NCBI GenBank assembly: GCA_030581615.1
Contig: JAKTTT010000058.1
Location: 1 to 64,000, forward strand
DNA length: 64,000 nucleotides
Direction: 5' to 3'
Source: Alloascoidea africana
Lineage: Eukaryota > Ascomycota > Alloascoideomycetes > Alloascoideales > Alloascoideaceae
Below, piece by piece: positions 56,469-64,000 of this stretch. The notes beneath the pieces were generated by a model that was not told where the DNA came from, made no database searches, and saw nothing but the letters and a program-made list of their open reading frames with translations. Within the stretch, counting starts at the first letter, position 1, and every line of letters begins with the position of its first letter. The position numbers and the translations under genes were made by a program.

Positions 56469-57719
56469 TCACAAATGTGATAGTGACAACACCTTCTCTT
56501 GCCGAACAACCTGGTTGATGGCCCGTGCAACATATTCAATGTTTCTAGAGTTGAGCCCGGCCATCGATATCCGACCGTTTTGGGTCATGTAGATATGGAA
56601 CTCGTTCACAAGTCGTTCAACCTGTGTTGCACTAAGACCAGTGAAAGAAAACATTCCAACCTGGTTTGTGATATGGGACCAATTCCCAGGGGTGTCATAT
56701 TTCTCCAAAAGCCGTCTCAAAACCTGTCTATTATGTCTGATGCGAGAGGACATTGTAGCGAGGTCTCGAGTCCACTCTTTGAGCAGAGTCTCATCGCTCA
56801 GAATCGTCGACACAATTTTGGCGCCATAGCTTGGTGGATTGGAAATCTCTGATCTCTGAAGCACAGCAAATTGGGACTTTATCGCTTGAGCAGAATCAAG
56901 GTCACCGGCAAGGAGGTGCAATGCGCCTGCTCTCTCACCGTAAAGTCCAAAGTTTTTCGCAAACGATTGGCAAACTATGAGCTCCGGCCGAATGCCAGTT
57001 TCTAGACTTTGTCTCACAAAGTATCTGATTGCCCAGACATCGTCTTCCAGAGACCCCGTAGCAAACCCCTGATAGGCCGTGTCAAAGATGGGGAACAAGT
57101 GGCGGGAGGTGATAATCTCGTAAAGCTCCTTCCACTGGTCGCGCGAGGGATCTATCCCTGTTGGATTGTGTGCGCATGTATGCAAAACTATTATTGAGCC
57201 TTCGTCAATGGTGCTTAGCTTGTGCACAAAACCCTCAAAATCAAGAGAAAGTCGCTTCGCGTCCCAGTACGGATACTTTTCTACTCTGAACCCTGCGCTC
57301 TGGAAGATCTGAAGATGGTTGGGCCAAGTAGGATCGGAAACATAAACTGTAGGCTTCTTGGCGGGAGAAAACTTGTAAAGAAATCGCGCTGCAAGATGGA
57401 GGGCTCCAGTCCCAGATAGCGATTGAACAGTAACGTTGAAAGGTGGCACTTCGTAGCCGAAGATGAGCTTCGCAGCAGCCGATTCAGTGAGTGATGGCAG
57501 TCCTGTTATTGGCAGATATTCGTGGTTGTAGGCCGGATCCGAGGTCATCTTCTTTTCAGCTTTCCTCACAGAAGGAAGGACCCAGGGCTTCCCGGTGTCA
57601 TCTCGGTAGGCACCTACGCCCAGGTCAACCTTCTGTGCAGCAGTGTCCTCTCGGTATCTGGCCATTAGACCAAACAATGGATCCGGAGGGGCTGTTTGGA
57701 TATCTGAAAAGAGAGACAT
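56469..57719 (-). CDS. AAT2: Aspartate aminotransferase, cytosolic/peroxisomal
   Basis: It exchanges amino groups between aspartate/oxaloacetate and glutamate/2-oxoglutarate with PLP. The 416-residue product lacks a mitochondrial presequence and starts MSLFSDIQTAPPDPLFGL. Conserved segments are VDLGVGAYRDD, SLSGTGALHLAA, YVSDPTWPNH, CAHNPTGIDP and FDTAYQGFATG. The PLP lysine lies in SFAKNFGLYGERAG, and ISMAGLNSRNIEYVA carries the substrate arginine region. The end, SHL, is a possible weak PTS1, in keeping with yeast Aat2, which ends AKL and goes to peroxisomes on oleate. Start ATG 57719 aligns with the family. Confidence 0.95.
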   Translation of the reverse strand: MSLFSDIQTAPPDPLFGLMARYREDTAAQKVDLGVGAYRDDTGKPWVLPSVRKAEKKMTSDPAYNHEYLPITGLPSLTESAAAKLIFGYEVPPFNVTVQSLSGTGALHLAARFLYKFSPAKKPTVYVSDPTWPNHLQIFQSAGFRVEKYPYWDAKRLSLDFEGFVHKLSTIDEGSIIVLHTCAHNPTGIDPSRDQWKELYEIITSRHLFPIFDTAYQGFATGSLEDDVWAIRYFVRQSLETGIRPELIVCQSFAKNFGLYGERAGALHLLAGDLDSAQAIKSQFAVLQRSEISNPPSYGAKIVSTILSDETLLKEWTRDLATMSSRIRHNRQVLRRLLEKYDTPGNWSHITNQVGMFSFTGLSATQVERLVNEFHIYMTQNGRISMAGLNSRNIEYVARAINQVVRQEKVLSLSHL

Positions 57720-59302
57720 TGATGCGGTGTTTGTTGAAATAAAAGTGAAACTGTTGTCTGGTCAAAAAGTAAGCTTCCAAAGAGTGGAGGAAGACCGGAG
57801 AGAAAGAAGTACTGTTTTGTCCTTTTTAGTCAGGTTCTGGATGCTCGATTACTCGCGTGGGAAAGAGGGGAGATAAGCGCACTAACTTATATACTTTGTG
57901 GAGGTTCACTTAAGCTTTGGGAAGATGCACCTTAATTGAGCTGGAAGAGCATCAGATATTGCTTTTCATCTCTGTTCAGCCGGGATCTGCTCCGCCCTGG
58001 TTGGTAGCACACGTCTTCTGCTTCATCGGCAACTTGCAACTTGTAGAATAATAGCACCGATCTCAATGATAAGATGCCTGATGCGGTAGGGCTGTTCGCC
58101 ACATACAGTTCGGTAGGGTCTCATGAGACGTAGAAACCAACGGGGAAAGGCATGCCCACGGGGACCCATCTAGTGGGCCTCGGAAGGCAACACATATCGT
58201 CAGGATATGGTCTCGGGTTTCTGGAATCTCTCACAATCCGTCCTATTAGAAATTAATCCAAACACACCATGGGGGTGTGCGACATAATTTTCACCAGTCT
58301 TGGTGAGACGGCGTGGTCATCGGCTGAAGAGAAAACTTGCCTGAGGCGCACATATACTTGCAATATTGCTTGGGAATGCTTTGGGATGATTCGTGATACT
58401 TTCAGTTTGAAGATGTCAATTGCCTTGTAATGCACACACACGCCTTTGTATCATAAGAGGCCAGCATGACGGATAGAGAACCTTTCTGATCGAGGCCTAT
58501 TTGGGAGAGACCAAACTACCTACTCTTTGAAAACTTGCAGAGTTAAAATTGGGATTGGGTGCTAGTTACAGTATTGTGTGCACTTGGGCCTCTATTGCCA
58601 TCTTTTATCTCCCTGTCCCTAGGTTTTGTTACACAAACCTCTCTTCCAGGGAAGGTACCGCCAGCACCCAAATCCTCTCGAGATGAGATGCCTTGGAAGA
58701 TACTAATCCAAATAGACAGATGCAAGTCTGGAAACAGGACGTTTTGGAAATAATGTAGAGTGAATACAAAAAAAGATCTATTATCAATGCTACAGCTAAA
58801 ATAATTGTTCCCCATGTGCTTGCTTAATTTGACCAGCTGGTGCAATAACGTTATTGTAACAAGCAAAGGCTCCAGTCTAGTTCTTATAAAACGAACCAAG
58901 TCGAAATGGAGGCTGCTATTTTTAAGAATATGGATGTGTAGGAAATGGCTAAGTGTCTGAAGTTCCAAACCCCATCATACACTAAACTCTGAGCTCTGAC
59001 GAACAATCCCCAGAACCAGCAAAATGAGTAAATCTGTAGACCAAAGCATATCGCCATGGATAACAAACCCTGGCTATGACTCAGACTGTCCAGAACAGCC
59101 TCTTTGTCCACCAGTTCTCACTTCTTTTACCCCAAGCCAACATCATCCCCTAGATTAAACTTACCCGCCCTGATGCAGGAAAATTCGTCATCTCACGCGA
59201 CGATTTGTCACTTGGAGTCGGGCCTATATAACCCTACATCGGCTTTCAGCTTCTCTAATTCTTCTTTTCGTCGGCTGTGGAACAAATTTCACTTATATTG
59301 CA
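57720..59302. other. Intergenic between AAT2 and TEF4
   Basis: About 1.6 kb between divergent starts. A GC-richer patch near 58060-58200 stands out but fits no tRNA or coding frame I could recognise. The TEF4 side has a TATA box and a CT-rich leader. Confidence 0.6.
59225..59231 (+). promoter_or_regulatory. TATA box of TEF4
   Basis: TATATAA lies 72-78 bp before the ATG at 59303. A CT-rich tract (ttctctaattcttctttt) lies between them, as in highly expressed yeast genes. Confidence 0.75.
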
Positions 59303-60529
59303 ATGGCTATTGGAACGTTTTATGTCAACGGCTCCTGCCGTGGTACCTTGGCAAAAGGCCTAATCAAAGGTTACAACCTTGATATTGCCATCTCTGAGCC
59401 TGATGATGTCTATGCGAAATACTTCCCCTTGAAGAAAGTGCCCACTTTTTTGGGCCCCAAGGGTTTCAAACTCACCGAGGTTATTGCAATTGATCTGTAC
59501 CTGTTGTCTCTTGTTGAAAATGACAAATACAAGCTGCTAGGATCTACCAAAGAAGATTATGCACAGGTGCTTAGATGGCTCTCCTTCACCAACTCTGACA
59601 TTTTGCCAACCCTTTCTCAAGGGTTTTTGCCTCTAGTTGGCAGAGCTCCTTACAACAAAAAGTCTGTCGATACTGCAATTGCAACATTGGACGGATACAT
59701 TGAAAAGACTTTTGAATCAAGATTGACCGAGTTCACCTATCTTGTTGGTGAACGCATCAGTTTGGCCGATCTCTTTGCTGTCACCTTGCTTCAAAGGGGT
59801 TATGACTTTTTGTTTGGAACTGAATGGAGAGCCAAGTTCCCAGCAACTACTAGATGGTTCAAAACTGTCACCCAGCACCCTATTCTAAAGGACGCCTATG
59901 CCAATTATGAGTTCAGAGATGAGCCTATCAAGTTTGTCCCGCCAAAGAAAGAGAAGAAGAAGCAGGCAGCCCCAAAGAGCGAGAAGAAGGCTGAGAAAAA
60001 GCCTGAGGCTCCAGCACAATCTGCAGAGCCAAAGAAGCTAAAGCACCCACTGGAGGCTTTGGGCCCTGCAAAAACTCACATTGATGAGTGGAAGAAGGCC
60101 TACTCCAACGAAGATACTCGTGAAAAGGCACTTCCATGGTTCTGGAGTACTTTTTACGATCCCGAGGAATGGTCACTCTGGAAAGTGGAGTATCTTTACA
60201 ACGACGAACTGACCCTAACATTTATGTCAAACAACCTTGTAGGTGGCTTTTTCAACCGTCTAACCGCCTCGATAAAATACCTCTTTGGTGCTGCTGTTGT
60301 TTACGGTGAAAACAACAATAATGGCATCGTTGGGGCTTTCTTGGTCAGAGGACAGGATTATCTCCCTGCTTTTGATGTTGCACCCGATTATGAATCCTAC
60401 AAATTCACAAAGTTGGACCCCACTAATCCCGAGGATAAAGCTTTACTAGAAGACTTGTGGGCCTGGGATAAGCCTTACGTTGTGAATGGAGAACCAAGGG
60501 AAATAGTCGATGGGAAAGTGTTTAAATAA
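59303..60529 (+). CDS. TEF4: Translation elongation factor eEF1B gamma
   Basis: eEF1B-gamma anchors the exchange complex that reloads eEF1A with GTP. The 408-residue product starts MAIGTFYVNGSCRGTLAKGL and has a GST-like amino half at about 1-200 (VPTFLGPKGFKLTEVIAI; YLVGERISLADLFAVTLL). A Lys/Pro-rich hinge spans about 213-240. The eEF1G domain follows (KHPLEALGPAKTHIDEWKK, YSNEDTREKALPWFW, YDPEEWSLWKVEY and the last block GREIVDGKVFK-like PREIVDGKVFK). There is no intron. Cam1 and Tef4 are paralogues in S. cerevisiae, so the symbol is a choice. The codon use and TATA box fit high expression. Confidence 0.96.
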   Translation: MAIGTFYVNGSCRGTLAKGLIKGYNLDIAISEPDDVYAKYFPLKKVPTFLGPKGFKLTEVIAIDLYLLSLVENDKYKLLGSTKEDYAQVLRWLSFTNSDILPTLSQGFLPLVGRAPYNKKSVDTAIATLDGYIEKTFESRLTEFTYLVGERISLADLFAVTLLQRGYDFLFGTEWRAKFPATTRWFKTVTQHPILKDAYANYEFRDEPIKFVPPKKEKKKQAAPKSEKKAEKKPEAPAQSAEPKKLKHPLEALGPAKTHIDEWKKAYSNEDTREKALPWFWSTFYDPEEWSLWKVEYLYNDELTLTFMSNNLVGGFFNRLTASIKYLFGAAVVYGENNNNGIVGAFLVRGQDYLPAFDVAPDYESYKFTKLDPTNPEDKALLEDLWAWDKPYVVNGEPREIVDGKVFK

Positions 60530-60565
60530 GTGCTGTACCTGGGGCTAATTTAACGAGTCTATACA

Positions 60566-62251
60566 TTAGTAGCTCATGTAGCCTTTTGGCCATTGCCTCC
60601 CTAATGAATCAGGTTCGTAATGCTCTCCCATGGCTGTCCAGGGTTTATCTTCTGGACAGTAGTGTTTAGTAGGCAGATCAAAAGGCAGTCGCACTCCAAT
60701 GTTAATAGCATCTTGGTTAAGGCCAGCTGTACTTGGAGAATTTGACCCATAAGCAGGCTGAAAGCAATGCTTCTTGCCATTTTCATCATCCCAAAGCTCC
60801 GGATACAGCAACACGCCGATTTCATACGATTCGATTCTTATGTATTTCGGTTTCAAATGCCCCCATGCTTGATTTGACAGGTTTGCGCTTGTTAGGAGGA
60901 TCCAGTCCAGATATTCCTTGCCATCTTCGTCCGAACTTTGTCCCAAATATGTTTTAATGTGAAGAGGAGCTTCTACTCTTCCTGCTTTTGAGGAAATGAA
61001 ATTACAAAACAACCCTCTGATTCTTTCATACTGGTTCAGTTGTCGTTTTGTGCTGTACTTGAAATGAATTGAGGTTCCGGCGTAGTAGCCAGCTTTTGCG
61101 TATCCCACCTCTTTGATTGTTGGGAAAACTAAATTTATTGGTAGCTTGGCTTCGTCTTTGGGTCTTTTTACATCAAAATTGGTCTTCCCTTCTAGTATAT
61201 TTGCAAACTGAGTGAAAAGGCTCTTGGCCACAGAAGCAATCGAAGAGACTTGTAAGTTGAAATTCCTGGAAATTATTCTCCTATTATGAGCTTGATTCAT
61301 TTTGTGATATGTCTGCATTTCGCTCCACAGCTTTCCTAACCCGTATTTTTGATAACAATCGTCATAACTGCCATGACTGCCTGGAACACTGGCAACCAGA
61401 ACGGCACGTATTGCACTAAAATCGTACTCTTTCACCAAGTTTTGCAATGGTTCCAGCTCATTATTGTTATAGCCTTCCAAGTACGACAAAAGATCCTTTT
61501 CAAACTTGGAAGTCATGTCTGGCTGTGATTTTTGTTGCAAAACTGGACTGCTCCATATTCCTTGCGTCATGTAACTAAATATACAGCATTGGTTAGGAGC
61601 TAGAAGAGCGAGATTGGACAAGTTACATACTCCCAGTCAAAATTTATGAGATTTCCCGTGTGAATCACAATCTTCAATCCTCCATCTGCGTATTTTATAA
61701 TCATCATTTTTGAGTGATGAGTCCCATACATGGACTGGAGCCGTGCCTTGATTATATTCACTGTTCCACACACATTGCAACTCTCTTTCTCTTTTCTCAT
61801 CCTTGACCGCTCCACAGGGAAATTGGGAACAGTTTTGACAAAACAAAGCGAAAAGTTGGGATCATTGCGAACAGATTCACTCAGATGTTTAAAGACAAAT
61901 TGATAATCTATCATATAGTTGAATTGATACTAATCAAATAGGTTACTAGGTAAGTATAGCGATTAGAAGAAGCTGAGTTCTTACCATTTCTATAATGTTA
62001 TCAGATCCAATTAGATCGGACATGCTGAGAGTGTCGCGATCTTTGGTCAAAAACGAGAGCTTGTTCAGAGATATTGGAGAGGCTACCGATGCCAGCTCCT
62101 CTACCTCGGAATCGGTACCATTAGTCGTGGTTACTGATTCGTAACGCCTAAGCTTCTCTCCATCAGCTTCTAATGACGGCGAAGCAGAACGCTGCCTTTT
62201 GGATCCCACTATTTGGCTGACAACTTGTATTTCATCTGATTGCCTGCTCAT
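60566..62251 (-). CDS. TDP1: Tyrosyl-DNA phosphodiesterase Tdp1, three exons
   Basis: Tdp1 removes trapped topoisomerase I peptides from DNA 3' ends. Exons 61985-62251, 61631-61929 and 60566-61574 give 524 residues. Donors are GTAAGA and GTATGT; acceptors are attag and tttag; the second intron has the branch ctaac. The joined protein reads IIEM-YQFNYMIDYQF and NFDW-D-YMTQGIWSSP. The first HKD motif is in GTHHSKMMIIKY (His161, Lys163), followed by VIHTGNLI. The second is HIKTYLG followed by LLTSANLSNQAWG, as in human TDP1. A 60-residue Ser-rich leader precedes. The gene ends only 36 bp from the TEF4 stop, tail to tail. It is the last host gene before the fossil at the right edge. Confidence 0.95.
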
Positions 62252-62589
62252 TTCTGACTGTATATTTGAACTAGCCTAGTGGACTATACTTTTCAAATAG
62301 TTAGTTGCAGACGGATTAGAGCGCGTTATAGTTTGGATGTTCCTTCTATTGTTCATAGAGGTAAACAACTGTACCCTTTTTACCCTGCTCTTCCACACCC
62401 ACTTCCCAAGCATTGACTGCTGGAGAATAATTGAAACAACCGCCCTCTTGCCGAAACTAAACTGCTAATATACTAGCTCACATGAGGGCGGGACTTGCTC
62501 TGGTGATACATGCGTCTTTATTTTGCAATGAATATACTGGCGCCACTTAAGGCCGAGATAATGGGTTGGTGTTTTGAAAAACAGAACTT
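62252..62589. other. TDP1 5' region
   Basis: About 340 bp between TDP1 and the retroelement fossil. It should hold the TDP1 promoter; nothing else was recognised. Confidence 0.6.
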
Positions 62590-63075
62590 GCAGCAACAGA
62601 ATTGAATAACCCAACTCATGAGAAGGAATTTTTGGCACATTTGATACACTATTTGTATGGTCGCGAGGTTGTGATTCAAACCAATCATCATTCTTTTGTA
62701 TATTTAAGAACTGTGGATAAAATTACGGAATGGCTGGCTAGATGATTAGACCTCAAACTAATATAACTTCACCATCAGGCATATGAAATGAAAGGAAAAT
62801 TCGGCCACGGACACTCTCATCAGCCAATATAACAGCCAGTATCGAAGGATGAGGCTTTAGCAACAAGTCTAATGGAATTAGTACCTACGATGGAGCCAAT
62901 GGAAGGAAGGACTCCGGTTTTCCCCTGGTATATCAGAAACACAGGCAGAGGCTCCAAAAGAAAAAAATGCCTACATTAAACATTTTAAGTTGGACAACAA
63001 ACTGTTTTATTGTATGGCGATGGTGGGAGACTATGAATACCGAGCTCAAGCTCTTCTACGAATTTAATGATGCCC
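62590..63075 (+). mobile_element. Ty3/gypsy retrotransposon fragment, plus-strand copy (fossil)
   Basis: Residues such as HEKEFLAHLIHYLYGREVVI and YLRTVDKITEWLARW match the RNase H part of Ty3/gypsy polymerase. Further right come residues like those before the integrase zinc finger (ETQAEAPKEKNAYIKHFK). The copy has several breaks and lacks the reverse transcriptase core, protease and integrase catalytic part. Its inner end meets the oppositely oriented copy at about 63075. Confidence 0.8.
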
Positions 63076-64000
63076 CACTATTGCGGTAGAGTTAACAATT
63101 TATCTTCCACTTTAAAATGTTTGGTGTATGCATTTATTTCCTTTGGAGCTTCTGCCTGTGTTTCTAAGATCCCATAAATCGTCGTAAACTGTTTGTCCTT
63201 GGTCCTTTCCGATACACTATCCGTCGCTACTAAATCCATCAGACTGGCTTCTTCATTGGTCAAGTGTTTACAGCTCAGAGCGTCCGCCGTAGAGTTTTCA
63301 TTTCCTTTTATGTATTTAATTGAGAAATTATACTCACTCAAAAAGTCTAGCCATCTAGCCGGTCGCCTTTCAGAGATTTTGCTCTGTGTCTTTAGATAGA
63401 CCAAAGACTGATGGTCGGTTTGGATTACAAACTCACGACCATAAAGGTAGTGCCGCCAATGTTTTCATGCCTGAACTACCGCTTAGAATTCCTTTTATCG
63501 CGTAGGATAAAGAAGTTCGGCTTGTTGCATTTTATTAGAGTAATACGCGACCACTCCTCTTGACTTCTTCCAACACGGCTCCAATGGCATCTTCACAAGC
63601 ATCAATGGTCTACCCACATTTACCATGTTCCAAATCTGGGATGATTGGCAACATATGGTTTCCCGAGCATAATAGGTTTTGTCAATTCACTTACCACATA
63701 GAAAGCAACAGTTTCTTTGATGTCATGAAAAGTGAGGTGAAGCTTTACAACGCCAATAGTCTTGATTCCAGAGTTTTCTTTTTCAGCGGTTACTATCTTG
63801 ATTGATGATTGTACTGGTTTAACCTGGCTATTCATGCCTAATGTCGCTACCATTTCTTGAGTTATAACGTTGGCAGTACATCCAGAGTCGAGATCATATA
63901 CTCGACTTCTTTACCATTGACTATAGATGGGACCAAGAATAGTTTGTGGTTTGCTACTCCAAATTTAGCCTTCACATTACATACATCCAGTTCCATATTG
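63076..64000 (-). mobile_element. Ty3/gypsy retrotransposon fragment, minus-strand copy (fossil)
   Basis: From left to right, on the minus strand: an RNase H-to-integrase linker (ARWLDFLSEYNFSIKYIKGN, then ADALS) at 63078-63420, and a retropepsin-like segment near 63620-63900, where a DSG-type residue context precedes MVATLGMNSQ. The reverse transcriptase body that should lie between is largely missing, so protease and RNase H parts are abnormally close. It is broken in several places and continues past the right edge. It resembles the plus-strand copy at moderate divergence, so neither looks recent. Confidence 0.8.

Noticed and set aside
57960-58260. GC-richer patch that might be a tRNA or structured RNA
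   Set aside because: No B-box or cloverleaf could be read on either strand; it is left as unexplained intergenic DNA.

Overview
The window is nuclear DNA of a budding yeast (Saccharomycotina) that carries many spliceosomal introns. At least 19 short introns (55 to 157 nt) can be placed in 12 genes by protein continuity: SPC98, ORT1, TIF35, LAG1, CYC1, ISY1, GDA1, VAC14, UBC9, EDC3, ERG20 and TDP1. Conserved leucines in ERG20 and UBC9 are read from CTG, so the CUG-Ser code does not apply. The intron load, the Fot1/pogo transposon, the peroxisomal D-amino-acid oxidase and the solitary L-rhamnonate dehydratase suit an early-diverging, intron-bearing yeast lineage. I cannot name the species.

Layout. 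Positions 1-3830 are a repeat-rich accessory block. It holds a 73-bp inverted repeat, an 87-bp duplicated segment, a convergent inverted pair of a possible Gag-like retroelement relic, and a 1083-bp Fot1/pogo-type DNA transposon with 33-bp terminal inverted repeats and TA target duplication. A gene-poor stretch (3.8-6.1 kb) follows. From 6.1 to 62.3 kb the window is ordinary gene-dense euchromatin. In order: SPC98, SIS1, ORC6, a divergent and probably broken aquaporin, ORT1 and TIF35 (all minus); OAC1 and SIW14 (plus); LAG1 (minus); PYD2 (plus); a D-amino-acid oxidase (minus); CYC1 and SSY1 (plus); ISY1 and GDA1 (minus); UTR1 (plus); a 145-bp solo LTR; VAC14 (minus); UBC9 (plus); EDC3 (minus); YAK1 and ERG20 (plus); an OPT oligopeptide transporter and an L-rhamnonate dehydratase (minus); the divergent histone H4/H3 pair; an aspartate aminotransferase (minus); TEF4 (plus); TDP1 (minus). 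The last 1.4 kb is a Ty3/gypsy fossil, again a convergent inverted arrangement, running off the right edge.

Functionally this is housekeeping DNA: microtubule nucleation, replication origin, splicing, translation, chromatin, sterol precursor, sphingolipid, Golgi glycosylation and vacuole lipid signalling. Nitrogen metabolism recurs: dihydropyrimidinase, D-amino-acid oxidase (C-terminal SKL), aspartate aminotransferase, ornithine carrier, amino-acid sensor Ssy1 and a peptide transporter. They are not in one operon-like cluster, so this is a theme, not a demonstrated pathway.

I found no convincing new multi-gene system. The best leads are the structured transposon/retroelement relics at both edges, the solo LTR with 5-bp target duplication, the unusual splice sites (GTTCGT donors, AAG acceptors, a 4-nt first exon in VAC14), and the solitary GC-rich rhamnonate dehydratase. 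Exon boundaries come from reading frame and homology by eye. Those of SPC98 and TIF35 remain ambiguous.
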